This document shows positions 50,115 through 64,000 of a stretch of DNA of 64,000 nt, piece by piece. Positions within the stretch are counted from its first letter, which is position 1; the number at the start of each line of letters is the position of its first letter. Made by a program: the position numbers and the translations under genes. The stretch lies in contig NC_092561.1 in NCBI RefSeq assembly GCF_037975245.1, positions 8,492,001 through 8,556,000 of the forward strand, given 5' to 3'. The notes under the pieces are model-generated. The model worked only from the letters and a program-made list of their open reading frames with translations, made no database searches and had not been told where the DNA came from. This stretch comes from Apostichopus japonicus. Its lineage: Eukaryota > Echinodermata > Holothuroidea > Aspidochirotida > Stichopodidae.

Positions 50115-51039
50115 AAAATACATACATATATCATGTCGCGGAACTGGTGACTAAATGAATTTAAAGCTAAGATTAGTGACTGAAAGTCCATCTGAGCTTC
50201 TGACCAAACTGCAGTCCAAACCCCTCGTCTTTGTACGACAAAACGCACACAAGAAATAATGACATAATCCTAATTTAAAACGCTAGATAAATTATACCTA
50301 CCAACATTGGAACAAGACTGCCGTAAAAGTACAATCTCTTTGTGACAAGTTTTTCCAAGTTACTTCGTAATTTCTTGGTTAGATTTGAACTCTGGTATAG
50401 AAACGCGTACACTTCACCCAGTACTGCCCAGTACTGCACTTTCTTTTACCTTTTATTCTTGTTATATCGTTACTGTGTTGACGTTCTTCTTGGAACCGAT
50501 TAAACGATTACCGTGTGACGTCATCCTTGCATTGGTCATCAAATCGAATGTAATTCATTTATGTACACACCGATGATTGGTGGCGTTGCTGAAGTCGTAG
50601 GGGAAAAAAATTGTACAAATTGTACAACAGCTGCTCCTGGCAGGATTGAAGTGATTTAATAAATGGAGAGCGGCGACTAATGTGCAAGAATGAACCATTG
50701 TGAAAGGGCGTCCTAACACAATTTATGTGCGTCCTAGGTCCGGATGAGTAGCACGTAGGGAAAGGAGGGGGGGGGGGATCTCATGAGTGGCGTGACTAAA
50801 CATAGTTGTGTATTCATTCTCCACGACGGTGAAGTGACACTTGAATCGTTTTGCTATTTCAAGTAGATTTCCATACAGGCTCGCGGCATTGTTTATGTTG
50901 CCACGAACTGTTGCAATTGTATCTCATTATCTTTCAAACACCTACCTCAGTAAAGCAGCACGTAAGAACTAACAGGTGCAAAGCTGTTTCCACCTTAGAG
51001 GTTCGTAGTACGCTGAATAAAGACAGAACATTCTTATAC

Positions 51040-51216
51040 TTTTTAAGAAAAGTCACCCATAGGAAAGAACCTGGGCACGAAAACCAAACTACCGAACAAC
51101 TGATCTGCTCTCAACCCCAGTCCCCTTGCATCGGGACTGTGACTGTGATCATGGCCGAGTGTGTATCACCATTGCTCTCGAAAGGGAACAGATACTACAC
51201 ATGATCTTAGCCAAAA
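51040..51216 (-). repeat. Dispersed repeat led by a U2 snRNA fragment
   Basis: Read on the minus strand, the U2 fragment (51186-51216) is followed by CAGTCCCGATGC, GGGGACTGGGGTTGAG, TAGTTTGGTTTTCGTG and ATGGGTGACTTTTCTT, ending in AAAAAGTAT. The part below 51165 matches 44985-45145. A SINE or chimeric retrocopy are both possible. Confidence 0.6.
51186..51216 (-). pseudogene. U2 snRNA 5' fragment
   Basis: The minus strand reads TTTTGGCTAAGATCATGTG followed by TAGTATCTGTTC. This matches about residues 16-46 of metazoan U2 snRNA with one difference (GATCAT for GATCAA), and includes GUAGUA, the branchpoint-pairing segment. The 5' end (AUCGCUUCUCGG) and everything after the UGUUC are missing, so it is not a working gene. 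Confidence 0.82.
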
Positions 51217-51232
51217 CATTCTTATGCTCTAG

Positions 51233-51667
51233 CGGGCATATGGAAAGCCATTTTAATATTTAATCGGGAATTTTAGATATCTGAAATTTATTTCTTATTT
51301 CAGATATCTGAAATTGAATTCGAGATATCTAAAATAGATTTCGAGATATCTGAAATTCTAATTCAGATATCTGAAATTGAATTCGAGATATCTGAATAGA
51401 ATTGCAGATATCTCGAATTCAATATCAGATATCTCGAATTGAATTCGAGATATCTCGAATTCAATTTCAGATATCTCGAATTCAATTTCAGATATCTGAA
51501 ATTCTCTGGTATTTCGAGATATCTGAATTTGATTTTAAGATATCTGCAATTATTTGTAGATATCTTAAATAAATTGGAGATATCTGTAATTTAATTTGAG
51601 ATATCTGAAATTATTTCAAGATATCCGAAATTCCCGATTAAATGTTAAAATGGCTTTCCATACGGGC
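51233..51667. mobile_element. Palindromic MITE-like element: 17 GATATC units at ~21-bp spacing between inverted arms
   Basis: Arms: GGGCATATGGAAAGCC...TTTAATCGGGAATTT at 51234-51274 and its imperfect inverse at about 51627-51667. Between them GATAT-C starts at 51276, 51303, 51324, 51345, 51366, 51387, 51407, 51428, 51449, 51470, 51491, 51518, 51539, 51559, 51579, 51600 and 51620. Linkers are mostly TGAAATTGAATTC-like, so many units also carry GAATTC. No coding sequence. Structure suggests a non-autonomous DNA transposon; a target duplication is not evident. Confidence 0.85.
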
Positions 51668-52599
51668 ATTGAAAATGACGGACTTGGTGCGCAAGTTGTA
51701 TATCCTATACATACCTGTTACATGGAACTACTTACGGCCCTGCAAGAATTAAAGAGGGCGCTAGATAGTTACGTGAAGTTTTAGAAGACACATGCGACCT
51801 GTAATTGCTATCCATCGTCTGTACAATATCATGGTCAAAGTTGATTTTCAGTTGTAAATGACAAAAGATTTATCAAATTCCAACTCATATTTGGATCAAT
51901 ATCACTGGAATTATTCAAATAAGCAGATAAAGAAAAGACAAATCTACAGGTAGCAAAGGGCATGCAGAAACTACACATTGCTACTTTTGTTGAGCAATTT
52001 GGACAGTTACAAAGGTATCATAAGTAAATTATGGATTAGTAACAGAAGTTGAAATTGTCGATGAATGCCAAATATTTCCCAGACTTTCAACTTGACTTTG
52101 TTTTTTCCTGCAAGCATGATCTATTTGTTTAACTATAATATAACACTGTAGTTTGTGGTTACAGGGGAGGCTGGTGGGGAGAAAGGTTGGGGGGGGGGAA
52201 GAATCCCCACAGGAAACCATACAGCTGGGGTAGTTTGCAACAGATTAAAGAACAGACACATTGAAACAAATGCAGAGACCACAGACAGAAAGTGCTGTTT
52301 TTATTAAATTGCTATTTCTTAATTCACACAATCAAACATAGCATTGACTGAAGCATACCAGCATGAGTTGTATTTCGTAGATAAACCTTTGTTGGGCAAG
52401 ACATTTATACAGGGCTATAGGACCTGAAACATTTATACAAAGCTTTATGTATTGGTACTGGTTTTTTTTTTTGTGTTAATCTTAACTGAACTGGACTCTC
52501 CAACCTTTCACTGATTGTCGTAAACCATTCTATGGTTGCCTCGAAATTTGAAAGAGTTATTTTCGCTTTCACTTAAATCATAATTGAAGTCAGCCCTGC

Positions 52600-52967
52600 T
52601 CAAAGGGTGTGAAGACTGGTGCAAAAAGAAATGTCTGATGCCGGTCATCTGACCTAGTTTCGAATGAGGTGTAACAGAAGTGTTAGACACCACCATCGAT
52701 CCCAGAAAATACACACACAGCTTGCTACCTTCGGTAATTAGACACTAGTGTACAGTCAGTAAATACAGCTGCAGTCAACACCCACAGCACAGTGTACAAA
52801 CGGTACAGCGATGGACATCTCAGGTCCAGCTAAAGATAACAATGTATCGCGTTTCATTACTGTCTGCATTTTGTAGCGACACGAACAAAACGTCACTTGC
52901 AAGCAACAGAAAGTTAACTTTTTCATATGGCTGCATGCGGTTTGGGGCGAGTCTTCAGTGCCTTTAA
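52600..52967 (-). mobile_element. TTAA-bounded MITE, copy 4
   Basis: Inverted copy of the 2922-3279 family. Right boundary TTAA at 52964-52967; the left boundary reads TCAA, a decayed TTAA. It lies about 650 bases downstream of the HINT2-like gene's stop. Confidence 0.85.
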
Positions 52968-53622
52968 AGTAGATGAAATGGATTGATCTTGAGGAGAAAT
53001 GCCATCAGGTTTCGTTGGCAAACGTTCAGGATTTTGTCAGTTTTGCTGTAGTCACATTTAGCAAGATGACGACACAGAAAATATGACGTATAGTACTGCA
53101 AAGGAAGGAGCTTATCTTTTGTAATTTTATTGATAAGGTGTCAATGCAAGCTTCCATACAGCTTTCAACAGCACATTCAGTTTAAAGCAGTATATATGTG
53201 AGAACAAAAGGGGTTTTCCCAAAATATTGGGTACCCAAATGGGTCACAGCAGACCATAGCAAACTTTATAAGTGCGCATCTTTTGACACATATTGAAGTG
53301 CATAATTTTTCTAATAAATTCTTTAAAATAAAAAAGACCTAAAAAAGTGCATTTATGATCAATTTTTTTTTAGTTTTCTTTATCCAGGAAGAGAATCAAT
53401 CGCTTTTCTAATACAGATCATTTGGTGAGTTATGGAATAAGAATTTAAGATATTGTTTTAATTCAATTAAAAGAAAACTTTACCATCAAAGAAAGTTCTA
53501 CACTTTTAGAGAGAGAGAAAAAAAAAGAAGACTAGTTGAGTGTTTGCTTTTTTTTTGTCCTTTTTGCTTCTAAATTAGTTTCAAAGATATTGACTGTTTC
53601 ATAGTTCTTCTTCTAGTCTTCT

Positions 53623-59223
<5,601 letters not shown>

Positions 59224-61095
59224 AATGACTTCTTCGGTTGGCACGTACTCTATCAGCTTCCACTCACATTGCTTCCAAGGATTGACAGTTCCCAGATAGC
59301 GGGATTTCGTCATAAAATTGTCGAGTTAAATACTGAACTGATCAACAATCTACGTCTAGTGCGACCATAGAAATTGATAAGGACAGAGATCTCGAATGGG
59401 TAATAATTTGTCGTAGAAAAATAGGTACACCAAAGGCACTCGGTTGCCAATACAACCAAGTTGTAAAAGATCAAGCAGGTGTAGAAGCATGGGAAGGGAG
59501 TGGAAATGGGAAGAGGCATGAGATAGAAAGGGAGTGGAAACGTGGAAGGGGCTGGGATCGATCGAGAATGAACGGGGAAGGGTGTAGAGTAGAGGGGGAA
59601 GGGGAGTTGGAAAACGGGGTAGGGGAGGGGTTGCATGGAAAGGATAGTCGGGAAGGGGGTCGCGGGGAAAGGGCCAGGGTAAGCAGAAAGGAGAGGGAAA
59701 ATGAGTGATGAAATGCAAACGGATAGAGAAGGGCAAGAGGGAAAGGATGAATTAGGCATAAATATAGTCCAAGGCCTTAACTTGAAGTCATATAAAGAGA
59801 GAAAGGTAGTCAACAAATAAAATGGGAATGACAATGGCAACCAATATATGTTTCGATACTAAAATCCCACCATAATATATATCTTGATCAAAAACTGCAC
59901 TTAATTACCAAGTTTCATTTCAACTGATGTAGTAGAAGATGAAATTTTCCAATTTTTTTTGGTTACAAGTGATTATTATTGTCTTGCTGACCAAATCTGA
60001 GAACTGAAATCAAAACATTTATTAAGTGCTCAACCATCTACATTCGGTAAAATGGAAAATTCTGCTTAGGTGGTGGGGGGGGGGGACCGTAGTTTGATCA
60101 GTAGTAATTCTTTATTGAGTATTAGTCAGTCGGTTTTAGTAAGTCTGCCAAATTGTGCAAAAGGTTAACTTCAAAGGTATTCGTTAAAAAAAAAATTCTT
60201 CAGTGAAATACTTCAATTATAGTAGCTTTTTTGAATCATTTATTGTTTTAGTTGATATTTGATACTAAAAAAAAATCTCTTTACAATGCACTACATTAGC
60301 TTACTTAAAGTCAAGTTAGATTTAAAATTCATGCAAATAAAAAATAAATAATGCTTATTTGTGAGAATTCCCTACACAACCTTTTGCATGTGATTATATA
60401 TTCATATTATTTAAAGTGAAAAAGAGTCTAGGTTACAAACATTTTCGAATCGAGCAGAACTGTTCTGTATTCAATATAATACATTCATTTGATGGATAAG
60501 TATATTAAAGTGTCTTACTTTGATCAATTCTGTTGGGGGTTATGCTTGAGGCAAATTTGGTGAAACTGGTGACCTAGCACAAAAAGTTGCTTTCAGACAG
60601 AGCAGTTGCTATTTGGAACTTTTATTACCTCACTTAAAATTGACATTATCATTTAACTCTCATTACCATTCTGTTTATTTCAAACCAAAGAGTCAGGCTT
60701 AAAAATGGCAGAGCATTGGATTTACAACATGCCACTTCCCGCCTGGCAATCACAAAATATAAACCTTAAACACTAGATTGTTGTACTGCTATAATACAAC
60801 GGCTAAAATAGACGCAATTCAACGATCATCATTGGTCTGTTTGATAGAGACAACTGTGATGAACGACTTCCCAAACAGCTAAGAGACATCTCATTTTATT
60901 TAAGAGATATCACAAATTTGAGGTTTCTTCACACCCAAGGGGAAGACTTGATCAAGTATAAATGTGACATCATCGAGCCACAAGTCCTTAATGTATGCTT
61001 TTCTTTGTTCATTAGAATGTTTTTATTTTCTGAAGATTTTGAAGTGAAGGTTTTGAAAATGCTTTATCTAAAACAATTGAGCCTCTCAACATAAC
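59224..61095. other. Upstream flank of HINT2, no gene seen
   Basis: Holds the HINT2 5' region. A G/A-rich stretch at about 59480-59760 (AAGGGAGTGG, GGGGAAGGGG) leaves the minus strand open as Pro/Phe-rich frames of 126-176 codons; these have low complexity and no family resemblance. AT-rich beyond 59800, with a poly-G run near 60073. Confidence 0.4.
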
Positions 61096-61401
61096 CTAAA
61101 GGGAGTGAAGAATCGCACAAAAAGAAACGTCTAATGCTGGTAATCTGACCTAGTTTTGAATGAGGTGTAACAGAAGTGTTAGACACCACCACCGATCCCA
61201 GAAAAAAGGCACACAGCTTGCTATCTTCGGTAATTAGACACTAGTGTACAGTCAGTCAATACAGCTACGGTCAATACCCACAGCACAGTATACAAACGAT
61301 ACAGCGATGGACATCTCAGGTCCAGCTAAAGATAACAAGGTATCACATTACATTACTGTATTTTGTAGCGACAAGCTGGGGCGAGTCTTCAATGCCTTTA
61401 A
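61096..61401 (-). mobile_element. TTAA-bounded MITE, copy 5, with internal deletion
   Basis: Inverted copy of the family; right boundary TTAA (61398-61401), left boundary CTAA. At 306 bp it lacks about 50 bases near the right end that other copies have after the TTTTGTAGCGACA segment. Confidence 0.85.
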
Positions 61402-61765
61402 TGATGGCTTTGATTTGAGTATCAACACTGCTAACATTTAACCAAGAAAATTTGAAAAGAACAAAAAAAACAAAAAAAAAGTTACAGATCATTTGAGATT
61501 CAGACAAAACTATGACATCAGAGATTTACAAAACGATGGTTCCCAGACACGCCTTTCCGACTAAAGGTATCTCCCAAACGGAGCAAGATTTTTCTGGGCT
61601 GTCTTAGGGGAAAGGTTCTTCACTATTAAAAGAAGGTAGTTTGTGTCCCCTTTGAAATCTTTTGCAAAACAAAAAAACATGGAAATATGTAATATCTCCG
61701 TCTCCTAATTTCATTTTTGCCCTGTCCCAGGTTTTCAGCTATAGTGTGTGATGAATGTTTTTCTC

Positions 61766-61785
61766 GGGGGGGGGGGGGGGGGGGG
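61766..61785. repeat. Poly-G run of 20 bases
   Basis: Longest of many poly-G/poly-C runs in the window. Confidence 0.9.
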
Positions 61786-61879
61786 TGTGAAATTTAAGAG
61801 CTGGGACATTACAGCACCTTTAAGAAATGATGACCACTTTGATCAAAATTTCCAAGCTACCCAAGCATGGAATGAATGT

Positions 61880-62170
61880 GACAGCTCCAGAGCAAATGTA
61901 AAAGATGACCTCACATGACCTTTGAACCACTATGAGATTCACCAAAGCTGTTGTTGCAGGTGTAATCTTGTTTCCAAGAAAATCACATTTTTGACTACTG
62001 CTGAGTTCAAATGGACCTCAACCAAAAAAAAATGCCAACCAAGGATTCCCAAGAGGCACCTTCATACCAAGTATGAGATTCAGCAAAGTTGGACCTATTG
62101 ATTTTGCATGTTTACAATGTTTTCAGGCTGTGACCTTTGGCCTCCACCAGAAAACAATAAGAACTGAGGT
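61880..62170. repeat. Dispersed repeat with TGACCTTTG words
   Basis: Contains TGACCTCACATGACCTTTG, TATGAGATTCACCAAAG (recurring as TATGAGATTCAGCAAAG about 175 bases later) and TGTGACCTTTGGCC. Looks like two diverged tandem units of an old repeat; non-coding. Confidence 0.45.
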
Positions 62171-62868
62171 CAATGCAGCGGACTCCTTTAAACTAAAATA
62201 TACAAAAAGAAAACACAATTACATGTCAAGCAATAAATATGTGTCATTGTACTTGAAACATGATTTCACAGAGTTCAAAAGTTTAAGGATAATTAGCCTA
62301 TTACAAATATTGCACTAAAATCTTCTAGAAAGACATTTATGGTAACATGCATCAATTTACATAATACATTCTTTCTGCTGGCCTTCACAGCCCAGGAGGA
62401 ATTTTTTTTTTTGGTGTGTGTGTGCATGGTCTGGCCATATTTAATTACTGGAAACAGTTTGGTTTACTTTAAGCTTTGATAAACTGATTACATAAAAGTT
62501 TTGCCGACTAGGAAGAAGTAGCAGCCTGTCAGCACTTGATCAAAATTAAAAAATTCTGTATGAAAAATAACAACATACAAGTTTACTGAAAAATGACTGA
62601 TCAAATTTCCACCCTTCCATATCAGGGTCAAGATTTTGAACACCAGTGCTAGATAAATTTCTTTTTCATTGGTTCTTGGCAAGTTTCTTTCATCTCTAAC
62701 AAAAGTTGAGATTTTACAGTCGTTTTCAAATTTCAGGACCATAGTGTGCAAGGTGAGCTTACAAAACTAAACCAGCCTCTGCTAATTTAACTGGCACACG
62801 ATACGTGAACATCCAAAAACAAGAGTGATCGTGCAGAGCGGTGACTTCCAAACCAGGAGACGCTCGAT
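62171..62868. other. 3' flank of the zinc-finger gene
   Basis: No coding sequence. Expected to be 3' UTR of the minus-strand zinc-finger gene; I see no convincing polyadenylation signal close to the stop. Confidence 0.4.
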
Positions 62869-63707
62869 TCAGTCAGGCGTTTCTCGCTGGGCGATGTTAA
62901 ACGGGGTGTTAAAGCTCTTACAAGTTTTGGCGTGCATTCTCTTGTTGTACAACCTCGAGAAAGCCTTCCCGCAGAGTTTACAGACGAACGGCTTCACTCC
63001 TGTGTGGATCCGTTCGTGAACTTTCCACTGGGATTTTTGGATGAACGACTTCTGACAGTACCGGCACGAGAACGGCTTATCTCCCGTGTGGATCATCTCG
63101 TGGTGGATCAAGCTACGACGGCAGTTCAGCGTTTTGCTGCAGTATCTGCACTGAAAGCGATTCCCCCGCCCCGAGGAGTCGTAAGACGGATATTGCAACC
63201 GGAGGTCGCGCGGTGACCTACCTAATAGCTCCACTCTTGATTCGTGGCCCTCTGAGATTTTCCCTCTCCTCTCGGCAAAGTGCGATGGAGGGACTTGCAC
63301 CGGCTTTTTGTGGCCTACTTTTGAGATCATTTCGGCGACTGTAGGAGGCCTGTGGTGCTTCTTGGATGAAGCCGGTCCCACTTGCAAGGATGGGACCTTG
63401 TTCCCGGATTTAAGACGCGTCAGCCCACCGCTCATTGAGGAGCTCGACAGCCGAGATGCCTTTCTGAACACCATTTTCTGTTGACCGCATTGCCTTTGCC
63501 TCCAATGTGGAGCAGGGAGTTTGTTTTTAGGTGCCACTCCTGAAACTTCCGAAGATGTATGGTCACTTGAAATGTTTGGACAATTAGGTTGTCCGTCTGG
63601 GATTGAGGGAGAGTGACTCTCAAGTCTAAAGCTAGCCGTCTGATGACCTCTTATTTCATCTTGTTCCTGTTCAAGTCGTCTTCCCCTCAAGGATGGACTT
63701 AAGGGTT
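62869..63707 (-). CDS. C2H2 zinc-finger protein, 3' coding exon (partial gene)
   Basis: A T-rich acceptor (ttttag) precedes 63707; the frame enters in phase with two bases of a split codon and runs 278 residues to a stop. The first ~175 residues are Ser/Pro/Arg/Gln-rich and look disordered. Three zinc fingers end the protein: FQCRYC...HHEMIHTGDKP and FSCRYC...VHERIHTGVKP are C2H2 with the usual TGxKP linkers; the third, FVCKLCGKAFSRLYNKRMHAKTC, is C2HC. The protein stops about 18 residues later. Fingers bind DNA or RNA, so a nuclear regulator is likely, but the finger set is too generic to name. Earlier exons lie beyond 64000. Confidence 0.88.
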
Positions 63708-64000
63708 CTAAAATTAAAAAGAAAACATAATGTAACTGAACAACAAATTAATACAATTGTATAAATAATTTAATACATATAAATTAATAAATCCAATACC
63801 TTGAGGTTTTCATATTTTTTGCCTTAACCAGAAAATGAAAATGCTAAATGGTTCCTATGCTTCACAAGATGCAAAAAAAAAGTACAAACGAGACAAATAT
63901 GAAAGGAAACTAACTTTAAGTTGTCAAACTACGGACATTTCAACATATTACATTTAGCTCCGCCCACTTATTAATATGCATGACATTACTTCTAAACACA

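Noticed and set aside
51276-51625. CRISPR-like regular spacing of GATATC units
   Set aside because: The linkers are themselves repeats, the unit is only about 21 bp, and the genome is animal; a palindromic MITE fits better.
52508-52714. Frames starting [20 protein letters not shown] at 10334 and 52508
   Set aside because: Identical starts come from two copies of the TTAA MITE; the frames do not persist in other copies.
59224-59313. Upstream ATG of the HINT2-like gene at 59311-59313
   Set aside because: It is in frame but adds 30 residues that break up the presequence pattern; the ATG at 59223 gives a 173-residue protein close to HINT2 length. Not excluded.
59310-59840. Pro/Phe/Ser-rich minus-strand frames of 126 and 176 codons upstream of HINT2
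   Set aside because: They arise from a G/A-rich low-complexity stretch; two overlapping frames look equally open and neither resembles a family.
62869-63690. Zinc-finger frame treated as a complete 273-codon gene
   Set aside because: No ATG opens it; the frame continues upstream to a splice acceptor at 63708, so it is the last coding exon of a larger gene.

Overview
The window looks like about 64 kb of an AT-rich, repeat-laden invertebrate nuclear genome. It holds intron-bearing genes of animal-wide families (TMEM138, a HINT2-type HIT protein, a galactose-3-O-sulfotransferase, a hotdog thioesterase, a C2H2 zinc-finger protein), short exons separated by introns of up to 8.7 kb with GT-AG borders, and many SINEs, hAT-type and TTAA-type MITEs and minisatellites. 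A marine deuterostome such as an echinoderm (possibly a sea cucumber) fits, but that is inference; no sequence here proves the species.

Layout. 1-314 is the 3' terminal exon of an unrecognised Met/Gln-rich protein on the plus strand. 315-6298 is its 3' flank, with one TTAA-bounded MITE and one SINE. 6299-6922 (minus) is a hotdog-fold thioesterase with a likely mitochondrial leader. 8931-12831 (plus) is a complete four-exon TMEM138 gene of 162 codons, whose introns hold a hAT MITE with a perfect 8-bp target duplication, a TTAA MITE, a tRNA-derived SINE and a 39-bp minisatellite. 13.0-24.5 kb has no gene; it carries a 2.55-kb repeat packed with AGGTCA half-sites, a 12-bp-type minisatellite and two short hAT-like elements. 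24564-39655 (minus) is a complete four-exon GAL3ST-type sulfotransferase of 470 residues. 39.7-53.6 kb has no gene I can support; it holds a truncated LINE, SINEs, a solo LTR with a perfect 5-bp target duplication, a repeat led by a U2 snRNA fragment, and an array of 17 GATATC palindromes spaced about 21 bp apart between inverted arms. 53623-59223 (minus) is a complete five-exon HINT2-like gene; its second intron contains a minisatellite interrupted by a 1.36-kb hAT-type element. 62869-63707 (minus) is the 3' coding exon of a zinc-finger gene that continues beyond the window.

The genes do not form a pathway; they are ordinary animal neighbours. TMEM138 (ciliary membrane protein) and the thioesterase lie head to head. 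The novelty is in the non-coding part: five copies of one TTAA MITE, inverted repeat pairs, the GATATC array, the U2-headed repeat and a minisatellite that captured a transposon end. I found no convincing new multi-gene system.
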